In this document: piece by piece, positions 16,557-21,722 of the stretch
Position numbering within the stretch: position 1 is the stretch's first letter
Layout of the letters: every line of letters begins with the position of its first letter
IMG/VR virus record: IMGVR_UViG_3300049203_000284
Coordinates: 1-22,208 of that record
Origin: a virus
DNA length: 22,208 nt
Reading direction: 5' to 3' (one strand)
The notes under the pieces: model-generated
What the model was told of the DNA's origin: nothing
The model's input: the letters and a program-made list of their open reading frames with translations, nothing else
Database searches by the model: none
Made by a program: the position numbers and the translations under genes

Positions 16557-17177
16557 TCACTCGCAGAACTTCATCGCCTTCCAATCACACTCGTAAAGCA
16601 TGCAGAACTGCTTCATGTCGAGCGCGGTCGCACACGGCGACGCCTTGTCAACACTTGGGAACATCACGCTCTCCTTCGGCACAGGGATGTGATCCAGGCC
16701 GACGAGGTGACCCGCCTCGTGGAAGACGACTTGACGGAAGAGCTTGGCGTTGCTCAGGCGTTCCGTGATCAAAGCGACGACGCGTGTCGTGCAGCTTGAC
16801 CTCGTGAACCCGAGCGTCTTGCCGTTCTCACGTGCGTCAAGCTTCCGAACGTCCTCGTTCAACGCGTTGACGCGGTAGATGTACGTGTCGTACGTGCATT
16901 CCCCCTTGCCGACCTCAGGGATCTCCTCCAAGGAAGGGTCGAAGGTGTAGTTCGCCACCTTGAACTTCACCGTCTCGTTCGTGTCTCTCTCCCAACGACC
17001 GAACTCGTCAACGATGATCTCGCGCTCCGGGCCGCCGAAGCTCTTGTCGAGGATCAGCGTGTATGTTGGGTTGTTCACATTCTTCTTGGGAACCGCAGCT
17101 CGCGGTTTCTGAGCGGAACAAGCGGTGAGGAGCACGACCGCGAAGACGAGAGCGACGCGGCAAAGGTGACGCAGCAT
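16557..17177 (-). CDS. Metzincin (matrixin-like) zinc metalloprotease lipoprotein
   Basis: This 206-residue predicted lipoprotein has basic residues R3, H4 and R7, a hydrophobic core, and the lipobox LTAC with C20 as the likely lipidated residue. The mature part ends in a full metzincin zinc site HEAGHLVGLDH (153-163), with H153, H157 and H163 as zinc ligands and E154 as the general base. A Met-turn candidate VMFPS (M172) follows at the usual short distance. This arrangement is typical of matrixin-like and archaemetzincin-like proteases. Six or more cysteines in the mature part (C94, C129, C182, C192, C197, C205) could form disulfides outside the cytoplasm. It is the third gene of a minus-strand set, 8 bases after the SGNH gene, without an obvious Shine-Dalgarno. 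Substrate unknown; envelope or extracellular protein cleavage is inferred. Confidence 0.85.
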   Translation of the reverse strand: MLRHLCRVALVFAVVLLTACSAQKPRAAVPKKNVNNPTYTLILDKSFGGPEREIIVDEFGRWERDTNETVKFKVANYTFDPSLEEIPEVGKGECTYDTYIYRVNALNEDVRKLDARENGKTLGFTRSSCTTRVVALITERLSNAKLFRQVVFHEAGHLVGLDHIPVPKESVMFPSVDKASPCATALDMKQFCMLYECDWKAMKFCE

Positions 17178-17185
17178 AAATGTAA

Positions 17186-17668
17186 CTAGAGGCGCTTCAA
17201 TGCTTCAGCGAGCCAACGTCCTGGTTCGCTTGTGTGCACCCCGTCTGGCAGCTTCAGCCCGAGCGTTCGACTGTCCAGGAAGGCGCAAGTCCCGTCGGCC
17301 TCGACCTCCTTCTTGAGGTGATCCGCCGCTGGACCGCGGTGCTTGGGCATGTCCGGCGGGCCGACCCACACGCACTTCGTGCCCTTGAGCTTGGCGAGAA
17401 TAGGCTTGGGATCCGGCTTGCGGTACCAGTCGTTGCTGCCGAGGAACACGATGACGATGTCGCCGGACACGATGCCGGCCTCGTCGATCTTGGTGTGCCA
17501 CTGCTGCGTGCTTGTCCCACCTTTGCAGGTGATCTTCATCGCCTTCGACAAAGGGGTGTAGCGCATCGAGCACGCTTGGGAGTCGCCGACGATGTGGGTC
17601 GTGGCCGGCGGAGGGACATCAACGTCGGCGGTCGTGAGGAGGATCAGCAGAAAGGTGAGGAATGTCAC
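17186..17668 (-). CDS. Small exported SGNH/GDSL-type hydrolase
   Basis: This 160-residue protein has all four SGNH landmarks. Block I is GDSQ (28-31, nucleophile S30), block II glycine is in KGGTS (G50/G51), block III is GSND (77-80, N79), and block V is DGVH (142-145, D142 and H145). SGNH enzymes are usually esterases, lipases or carbohydrate deacetylases, and 160 residues is near the minimum. The first ~14 residues (FLTFLLILLTTA) form a hydrophobic segment that could be a signal peptide, but it has no positive charge, so export is less certain. Cysteines at 33, 48, 99 and 128 would fit a periplasmic protein. The start is GTG 17668, 8 bases after the ATP-grasp stop and preceded by AGGTGA. 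Likely co-transcribed with the ligase and the protease. Confidence 0.82.
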   Translation of the reverse strand: MTFLTFLLILLTTADVDVPPPATTHIVGDSQACSMRYTPLSKAMKITCKGGTSTQQWHTKIDEAGIVSGDIVIVFLGSNDWYRKPDPKPILAKLKGTKCVWVGPPDMPKHRGPAADHLKKEVEADGTCAFLDSRTLGLKLPDGVHTSEPGRWLAEALKRL

Positions 17669-17676
17669 TCACCTAC

Positions 17677-18474
17677 TTACCCGCCTTTTGCTGCCTTTTC
17701 GAGATCGTCCATTGCCTGGTTCATCACCTTGACGATCTCCTTCTCGACCGTCGCGTGCAGGGTGACGCCGGGGAAGTGGTTGTGCTCGAGGAACCTGAAG
17801 GTGCCGTCTGCGCGCACGATGTAGTCGATGCCTGAGATGGGGAACCCGAACAGGTCGTGCACTCCTCGGGCGTGCTCGATGAGCGCTTGATCGAGCTCGA
17901 TCTCGAATGTCACGGCCCCAGGCGCGTTCTTGATCCAGTTGTGGTCGTTGACGTACTCGACGCCGCCGACCACGTCGTTGACGACGTACACGCGCACGGA
18001 CCTGCCCTCGACGTACGGCTCGAGCGTCGCCAGGCCAGGCCAGTACGGGAAGTCCTCCCCGGCACGGACGAGCATCTTCCCTTCGCCGACGTGCATGTTG
18101 CCGACCTTGACGACGGTGTCACGCGTCGCGGTGTGCAGGCTCCAGTGCGAGAACTCGATGTCGTCAACGAACCCGTGGGACAGGCAGGAGAACAGCTTCG
18201 TTCGTCGATCGCTCCACATCTCGAGGAGCTCAAGGCTCGGCCAGCATGGCACACCTGTCTCGCGGAGGACCCGCTGGTTGCGGAGGCAGAGGTTGTCGTC
18301 GTCGATGGAGCAGTACCACAAGACAGCGTCGAAAGCTCGCGGAATCGCCCCATACGTCATCGCTGTCCCGAAGGCGCGCATGGGCCTCGCGACGGTGGTG
18401 TGCTGCCACCCGTTGCGCTTGATGCACAACGGCAGGGTGGCAGTCACTTCTCCGCTCAAGAACAGGTAACTCAA
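17677..18474 (-). CDS. ATP-grasp domain ligase-like protein
   Basis: About 265 residues from the TTG at 18474. The frame stays open to an ATG at 18576, but that longer start would overlap the plus-strand 75-aa gene and add an Arg-rich, unstructured leader. TTG 18459 and GTG 18447 are further alternatives. ATP-grasp features, numbered from 18474 (subtract 34 from the long form), are TVVKVGN (nucleotide-binding lysine about 123), the glycine-containing loop HVGEGKML, TLEPYVEG (about 150-157, adenine-contacting Glu), YVVNDVVGGVEYV, ISGIDYIVRADG (about 213-224) and the metal-binding RFLEHNHFPG (E about 230, N about 232). The family activates a carboxylate with ATP and joins it to an amine or thiol. 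RimK-like members are the nearest in pattern. The substrate cannot be read from sequence; peptide, protein-tail or small-molecule ligation are all possible. Confidence 0.78.
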   Translation of the reverse strand: MSYLFLSGEVTATLPLCIKRNGWQHTTVARPMRAFGTAMTYGAIPRAFDAVLWYCSIDDDNLCLRNQRVLRETGVPCWPSLELLEMWSDRRTKLFSCLSHGFVDDIEFSHWSLHTATRDTVVKVGNMHVGEGKMLVRAGEDFPYWPGLATLEPYVEGRSVRVYVVNDVVGGVEYVNDHNWIKNAPGAVTFEIELDQALIEHARGVHDLFGFPISGIDYIVRADGTFRFLEHNHFPGVTLHATVEKEIVKVMNQAMDDLEKAAKGG

Positions 18475-18497
18475 GGCAGCTTTGTTACGTAGAAGGT

Positions 18498-18725
18498 ATG
18501 GCAGTGACGAGCGCTTCTTACCTCGCCATCTGCGAGGGGGACGACGGGATCCCCCTGTGGCGTTTGCCGCCGACAAGAGACAACATCCCGTTGAACAACG
18601 TCGTCGTCTGGCTCCCCCCGTACCACGCGTGCGTCGTGGTGCACGATCAGGACGACGAGACGAGCCTCGTCGTTCACGATGGGCACGTCGCGTACGCCGT
18701 CACCGCCTGCTTGTTTGAGATCTGA
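18498..18725 (+). CDS. Small uncharacterised protein (75 aa)
   Basis: Lone plus-strand gene between two minus-strand sets. The ATG at 18498 is preceded by AGAAGG very close to the start (one base away), so initiation may be weak. Codon use is strongly G/C-ending (for example GTCGTCGTC and CTCCCC runs), matching real genes of the window. The protein has an acidic start (AICEGDDGIPLWRL), then NVVVWLPPYHACVVVHDQDD and DGHVAYAVTACLFEI, an alternating pattern suggesting a small beta protein. No family is recognised. Its stop is one base from the stop of the convergent lipoprotein gene. Confidence 0.6.
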   Translation: MAVTSASYLAICEGDDGIPLWRLPPTRDNIPLNNVVVWLPPYHACVVVHDQDDETSLVVHDGHVAYAVTACLFEI

Positions 18726-18726
18726 G

Positions 18727-19326
18727 CTACTTCCGAACGCGGAAGCCTTCGACGAACTCCGCGCAGATGGGGAGGATGCGCTCGCCGTCCTCGGCCGCGC
18801 CGCCGCAGCTGATCACGAAGCCGAGCTTGCCGCTGGTCACCGCGAGCGTCACGAACATCTGCACGCCGCTGGAGGTCATTCGAACCTCGATGAGCTCGTA
18901 CGCGCGTGTCCCGTCGAGGCGCACGATGCGCTCCTTCAGGACCTTGGCGTTGTCACGGCCGTTCGCCTCAGCGCGGACGTCGTCGAGGAACGAGGCCGCC
19001 TCTTCGGGCGTCAGGTTCGCAGCGATGACGGCGGCTCGAACCGACGTCTCCTCGTCGAGATCGTTCTCGAAGATGGCCATGAGCTGCGGCTCCTTCGCGT
19101 CAGCGGGGAGATCCACGTAGTTGACGAGGGACCAACCGTCGGTGGCCTCAAGATTGAACGGGGGAGCCGCCTTCTTGGGCTTGACGACCTCGAACTTGGG
19201 AGGCTCAGGCTTCGCGGCGACCTCAGGGGTCTTCGCGACGATGGGTCCGGAGGAAGTCGCAGGCTGCTTGTGACAGCCGACGGTCAGCGCGACGATGGAG
19301 GCGAGGAAAGCAAGTTTCTTGAACAT
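18727..19326 (-). CDS. Putative lipoprotein, possibly PsbP/DcrB-like
   Basis: This 199-residue protein has a classic lipoprotein leader: basic MFKK, a hydrophobic core LAFLASIVALTV, and cysteine C18 in a lipobox-like LTVGC (threonine at -3 is less usual). A Pro/Lys-rich linker follows (about 19-55). The globular part (about 57-199) has FNLEATDGWSLVNY, QLMAIFENDLD, an acidic helix LTPEEAASFLDDVR, then LDGTRAYELIEVRM, MFVTLAVTSGKLGFVISC and a closing helix PICAEFVEGFRVRK. That strand-helix order resembles PsbP/DcrB-like periplasmic domains, which I state with low certainty. It lies 9 bases after the 97-aa gene, so it is probably in one transcript with it. Role unknown; other phages encode lipoproteins that block superinfection (T5 Llp, TP-J34 Ltp), and this is one possibility. 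Confidence 0.75.
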   Translation of the reverse strand: MFKKLAFLASIVALTVGCHKQPATSSGPIVAKTPEVAAKPEPPKFEVVKPKKAAPPFNLEATDGWSLVNYVDLPADAKEPQLMAIFENDLDEETSVRAAVIAANLTPEEAASFLDDVRAEANGRDNAKVLKERIVRLDGTRAYELIEVRMTSSGVQMFVTLAVTSGKLGFVISCGGAAEDGERILPICAEFVEGFRVRK

Positions 19327-19335
19327 GCAGACATG

Positions 19336-19629
19336 CTAGCCTGCGGACGCTGCTGGCCCGGCGGCGCTCATCAACGTGACGTACTGCTCCGCCGCCGCGA
19401 TCTCGTGAGGCTGCCACCCGGTGTGCTTGCAGAAGGCCTGCACCGCGAAGTGAGCCATGAACGTGGACACCTTCGGGGCCGGCGCGCTCGTGAGAGCCGA
19501 GTACGCGTCGTGGACGAACTGGAGCGCCTCGGCGAGCTCGAGCCGCGGGCCGTCGGTGTACTCGCCTGTCTTGTCGTTGAAGACGCTCAGCCTCTTGCTG
19601 TCGCCGTCGATCAGGTTCTTGGTCGTCAT
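19336..19629 (-). CDS. Uncharacterised 97-aa protein
   Basis: No family recognised. Two in-frame ATGs are present, at 19635 and 19629. The second is chosen because AGAGG (19636-19640) stands 6 bases before it but directly touches the first. The protein starts polar (MTTKNLIDGDSKRL), has an acidic helix LELAEALQFVHDAYSAL, then APKVSTFMAHFAVQAFCKHTGW, then HEIAAAEQYVTLMSAAG. It is probably a soluble, mostly helical cytoplasmic protein. The Shine-Dalgarno overlaps the TAG of the preceding 66-aa gene, so the two are likely translated together. Confidence 0.68.
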   Translation of the reverse strand: MTTKNLIDGDSKRLSVFNDKTGEYTDGPRLELAEALQFVHDAYSALTSAPAPKVSTFMAHFAVQAFCKHTGWQPHEIAAAEQYVTLMSAAGPAASAG

Positions 19630-19635
19630 GCTCAT

Positions 19636-19640
19636 CCTCT
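19636..19640 (-). promoter_or_regulatory. Ribosome binding site deciding the 19629 start
   Basis: AGAGG on the minus strand overlaps the upstream TAG and leaves a 6-base spacer to ATG 19629. The competing ATG at 19635 would have no spacer. Confidence 0.6.
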
Positions 19641-19839
19641 AAGCCTTCTTCTTCTGAAGGTCCACTGCCTCGTTCCACTCCTGGACGGTCCACCCACACT
19701 GCTCGAGGATCCTCTCGAACACGTGGGCGTGCCAGCTTGCTCGCGGAGGCTCGCAACCGGGCATCGCTTCGAGAGCTTCTGCCGTGCTCCACCACGTCTC
19801 AACCAGCACGTGAAACTCAGGCTTCGCGTTCTCGTCCAT
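19639..19839 (-). CDS. Small uncharacterised protein (66 aa)
   Basis: First gene of the minus-strand set that ends in the lipoprotein. The protein runs PEFHVLVETWWSTAEALEAM, then CEPPRASWHAHVFERIL, then a tryptophan-rich helix CGWTVQEWNEAVDLQ and a KKKA tail. It is a probable small helical cytoplasmic protein with no family match from memory. The ATG at 19839 has only a weak upstream purine run (GGGTTGG). The shared compact layout with the next two genes and the divergent regulatory gap upstream support it being real. Confidence 0.6.
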   Translation of the reverse strand: MDENAKPEFHVLVETWWSTAEALEAMPGCEPPRASWHAHVFERILEQCGWTVQEWNEAVDLQKKKA

Positions 19840-19939
19840 GCCAACCCATCGTCATGCTCTCGCGACACGATCTTCGCTCTTGAGTTGCAAAATGTTTCAA
19901 GAGGACTGACGCGCCGCCGGGCGTCGTAGTGTTGCTGGC
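19840..19939. promoter_or_regulatory. Divergent intergenic region
   Basis: This 100-base gap separates minus-strand genes starting at 19839 from plus-strand genes starting at 19940, so promoters for both are expected here. It is locally A/T-richer in the middle (TTGCAAAATGTTTCAA). I see no convincing sigma70-type -10/-35 pair on either strand. It holds the inverted repeat at 19877-19903 and a weaker GC-rich hairpin (GACGC 19908-19912 with GCGTC 19921-19925). Confidence 0.5.
19877..19903. promoter_or_regulatory. Perfect 7-bp inverted repeat, candidate operator
   Basis: CTCTTGA (19877-19883) and TCAAGAG (19897-19903) flank a 13-base A/T-rich centre. Arm centres are 20 bases apart, roughly two helical turns, which suits a dimeric DNA-binding protein better than an RNA hairpin. 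It is centred in the only divergent promoter region of size in the window. Confidence 0.5.
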
Positions 19940-20215
19940 ATGAACGACACACGCACGAAGGACGGCCCCATCCACTTCTACCCCACTGCCGATCGCGACG
20001 CTTTCGTCGCTAACGTTGTGGAGTACTGCGTCCAGATCGGCGAGCATCAGCCGCTCACGCGCTCGCAGGCCGCGTATCTCGTCATATCCAAGCAGGTCTT
20101 GGTGGACGGCACGCCACTGACGAACCTCGTGTCGCGTGTCCCGAGCGGGACGTGGGAGATCTCCATCCGCGGCCGCAAACACCACGTCGTCGTGCACCAA
20201 GCGATCGTCGAGTGA
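19940..20215 (+). CDS. Putative S4-like RNA-binding small protein (91 aa)
   Basis: Residues about 40-88 follow the S4 RNA-binding pattern. TRSQAAYLVISKQVLVDGTP gives the helix, the 'xxVxVDG' strand-turn, then LVSRVPSGTWEISI in place of the usual 'V..GD.I.V' closing strands, with a basic end RGRKHHVVVH. S4 domains bind structured RNA and occur in ribosomal protein S4, pseudouridine synthases, tyrosyl-tRNA synthetase and Hsp15. Here it stands alone behind a short N-terminal part (PIHFYPTADRDAFVANVV). The start is ATG 19940 with no clear Shine-Dalgarno. The last base pair of codons overlaps the next gene (GTGA at 20212-20215), implying coupled translation. A role in controlling translation during infection is inference; the S4 call itself is moderate. 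Confidence 0.68.
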   Translation: MNDTRTKDGPIHFYPTADRDAFVANVVEYCVQIGEHQPLTRSQAAYLVISKQVLVDGTPLTNLVSRVPSGTWEISIRGRKHHVVVHQAIVE

Positions 20216-20502
20216 GACGTCGGAAGCGTCGGCACGACGAGCCGAACGCGAAGGTCATCACGTTCTACGACCTTGAGCTGGGTGACGTCCTCCTGGACGA
20301 CGACGGACAGCTCTACCTTGTCACCGAACTAACGGAACCCGAGTACTGGAAGCTCATGGATGAGTCGATCACTCGCTTCAAGATGGTTGGCTTGGTCAAC
20401 ACCAACTGCATGTCGGGTAACGCCCGACCTAGAAGCGAGGTCGGAACATTCGACTATCGCACGTGGATCTGGCACAGCCGCGAGGGCTGCCTCATCCTTT
20501 GA
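20212..20502 (+). CDS. Small basic-tailed uncharacterised protein (96 aa)
   Basis: The start is GTG 20212, which overlaps the TGA of the S4-like gene (GTGA). The frame also runs further upstream inside that gene, but starting there would be a long overlap with arginine-rich shadow sequence. The N-terminus RRRKRRH is strongly basic. It is followed by a probable beta-barrel-like segment ITFYDLELGDVLLDDDGQLY and LVTELTEPEYWKLMDES, then MVGLVNTNCMSG and FDYRTWIWHSREGCLIL. Basic tail plus small beta fold suggests nucleic-acid binding, alongside its S4-like partner. Its 3' end overlaps the convergent methyltransferase gene by 11 bases. Confidence 0.68.
   Translation: MRRRKRRHDEPNAKVITFYDLELGDVLLDDDGQLYLVTELTEPEYWKLMDESITRFKMVGLVNTNCMSGNARPRSEVGTFDYRTWIWHSREGCLIL
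20412..20444 (+). other. Two overlapping, mutually exclusive hairpins inside the 96-aa gene
   Basis: GTCGGG (20412-20417) can pair with CCCGAC (20423-20428) around a 5-base loop. Alternatively CCGACCT (20424-20430) can pair with AGGTCGG (20438-20444) around a 7-base loop. They share bases 20424-20428, so only one can form. No U-tract follows. GC-rich coding sequence makes chance pairing plausible. Confidence 0.35.
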
Positions 20503-21676
20503 TCCAAGCCTTCCAGGCTCGGGTGTTGTCGTGCGTCCACTCGCGCTCACCCGTGAGAGTACCACGCTCCAGACCGGTGACGTCGCCGTTGAGGCAACGC
20601 TTCACGCTCTCGGCGATCCAACGGCCAGACGCGACGGGGATGCCCTTCCCGAGCCACGCACATGTCTTGTATTCGGCGAGCGACCAGTCCTCGGGGTAGC
20701 CGAGTGCTCTCGCGCCCTCGCGGAGCGTGAGGACCCGCGGCTTGGTCGGGTGGACGGATTCCTGAAGCTTGCCGGTGATGACGGGGCAAGGCGCGTCGGC
20801 CGCCCAGCGACGAGGCTGGTACTGATCGGCTCGGAACTCGCGTCGTTCGAAGTACTTGAGGCGCGGTGTGTCCCACGAGTCGAGGTCACGTAGGGCTTGG
20901 ATGCCGTGCGCTTCCACGTACCGCTTCGCCGCCTGGCTGACGCACTCCCGCGCGTTCCACTCGACGCCGGTCTCCAGCAGTGACTTGATGCGTCGAGCCT
21001 CGGCGGTGTTTGGCGTGTGGTTGCCGTCGCGGCCGGGGACGTCCGGCATGAGGACATCGACCGCGCGCGGCACGACGCCTTCGAGAGGGGTCGGCAGGAC
21101 GCCGAAGGGGATGCGCGAGACGACGAAGAAGTAGCGTGGGCGGTCGCTGTTGCCGCCGCACGAGATGTTGTTGTGGAAGACGTGGTGGAGGTCCCAGTCG
21201 TGACCAGAGAGCGCCTCCAGCTTGTCACGAAGTGTCTTCATCAACGGCAGGCCAAGCTTGCCGGCCTGCTGGACCGACTCGAAGACCACGACCTGAAGCT
21301 CCGGGCACTTCGCCGCGTACTCGATGATGTCGTGCATGCACGAGTTGATGCTCGAGTTGATGCCGCGAAAGCCGTTCGTCCACTCGGACACCGGTGTGTT
21401 CTTCTTGTCCGTGCCCTTCACGGGGACGTGAACGCTGCGGACAGAGAACCCTGAGCACGGCGGGTTGGCGAACAGCGCTTCGGCCGCGGTCGGCGTCCAG
21501 AAGCGTGCCTCGCTGGCCTCCAGCTGCCACTTGTGCCCGAGGATGTGACGGTTGGACGTGGCCGCTGCGGCTCCGAACGCCGACTCCCCCTCTCGCTTCG
21601 CGACGAGTTCGAAGCCCGCCTGGACCACGCCCACGGTGAAGCCGCCGGCGAAACAGTACACGTCGATAGATCGCAT
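20492..21676 (-). CDS. Cytosine-C5 DNA methyltransferase (ESV-type motif VI)
   Basis: This 394-residue protein carries the ordered C5-methyltransferase motifs. Motif I is DVYCFAGGFTVG (5-16, AdoMet binding). Motif IV is ANPPCSGFS (70-78) with the catalytic C74. Motif VI is FESVQQ (132-137) where ENV is usual. Motif VIII is NSDRPRYFFV (176-185). The target-recognition region is about 190-310. Motif IX is RVLTLREGARALGYPEDW (314-331), and motif X is GKGIPVASGRWIAESV (343-358). It transfers methyl from S-adenosylmethionine to cytosine C5 in DNA, probably protecting phage DNA from host restriction or priming further base modification. I recall ESVQQ-type relatives in actinobacteriophages, unchecked. 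The start is ATG 21676 with a weak Shine-Dalgarno. It follows the P-loop gene by 46 bases on the same strand. Confidence 0.85.
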   Translation of the reverse strand: MRSIDVYCFAGGFTVGVVQAGFELVAKREGESAFGAAAATSNRHILGHKWQLEASEARFWTPTAAEALFANPPCSGFSVRSVHVPVKGTDKKNTPVSEWTNGFRGINSSINSCMHDIIEYAAKCPELQVVVFESVQQAGKLGLPLMKTLRDKLEALSGHDWDLHHVFHNNISCGGNSDRPRYFFVVSRIPFGVLPTPLEGVVPRAVDVLMPDVPGRDGNHTPNTAEARRIKSLLETGVEWNARECVSQAAKRYVEAHGIQALRDLDSWDTPRLKYFERREFRADQYQPRRWAADAPCPVITGKLQESVHPTKPRVLTLREGARALGYPEDWSLAEYKTCAWLGKGIPVASGRWIAESVKRCLNGDVTGLERGTLTGEREWTHDNTRAWKAWIKG

Positions 21677-21722
21677 GTACGGATTCTACGCGGTCCGTCT
21701 CCACACCCGAACCAATTCTCTG

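Noticed and set aside
17857-18492. Plus-strand open frame (211 codons) opposite the ATP-grasp gene
   Set aside because: The minus strand carries recognisable ATP-grasp motifs across the same bases.
18475-18576. ATG 18576 as the start of the ATP-grasp gene
   Set aside because: It would overlap the plus-strand 75-aa gene by about 80 bases and add an Arg/Lys/Ser-rich leader unlike the family; a non-ATG start near 18474-18447 is preferred.
18679-19929. Long plus-strand open frame (416 codons) opposite the lipoprotein set
   Set aside because: The product is an Arg/Leu/Asp-rich mix without domains. The minus strand shows a lipoprotein leader, short gaps and a well-placed AGAGG site.
21677-21722. 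TAGAAT, similar to a -10 box, and a 5-bp ACGGA/TCCGT pairing before the methyltransferase
   Set aside because: No -35 box at proper spacing, the start codon follows only 6 bases after the box, and five pairs are too few to call.
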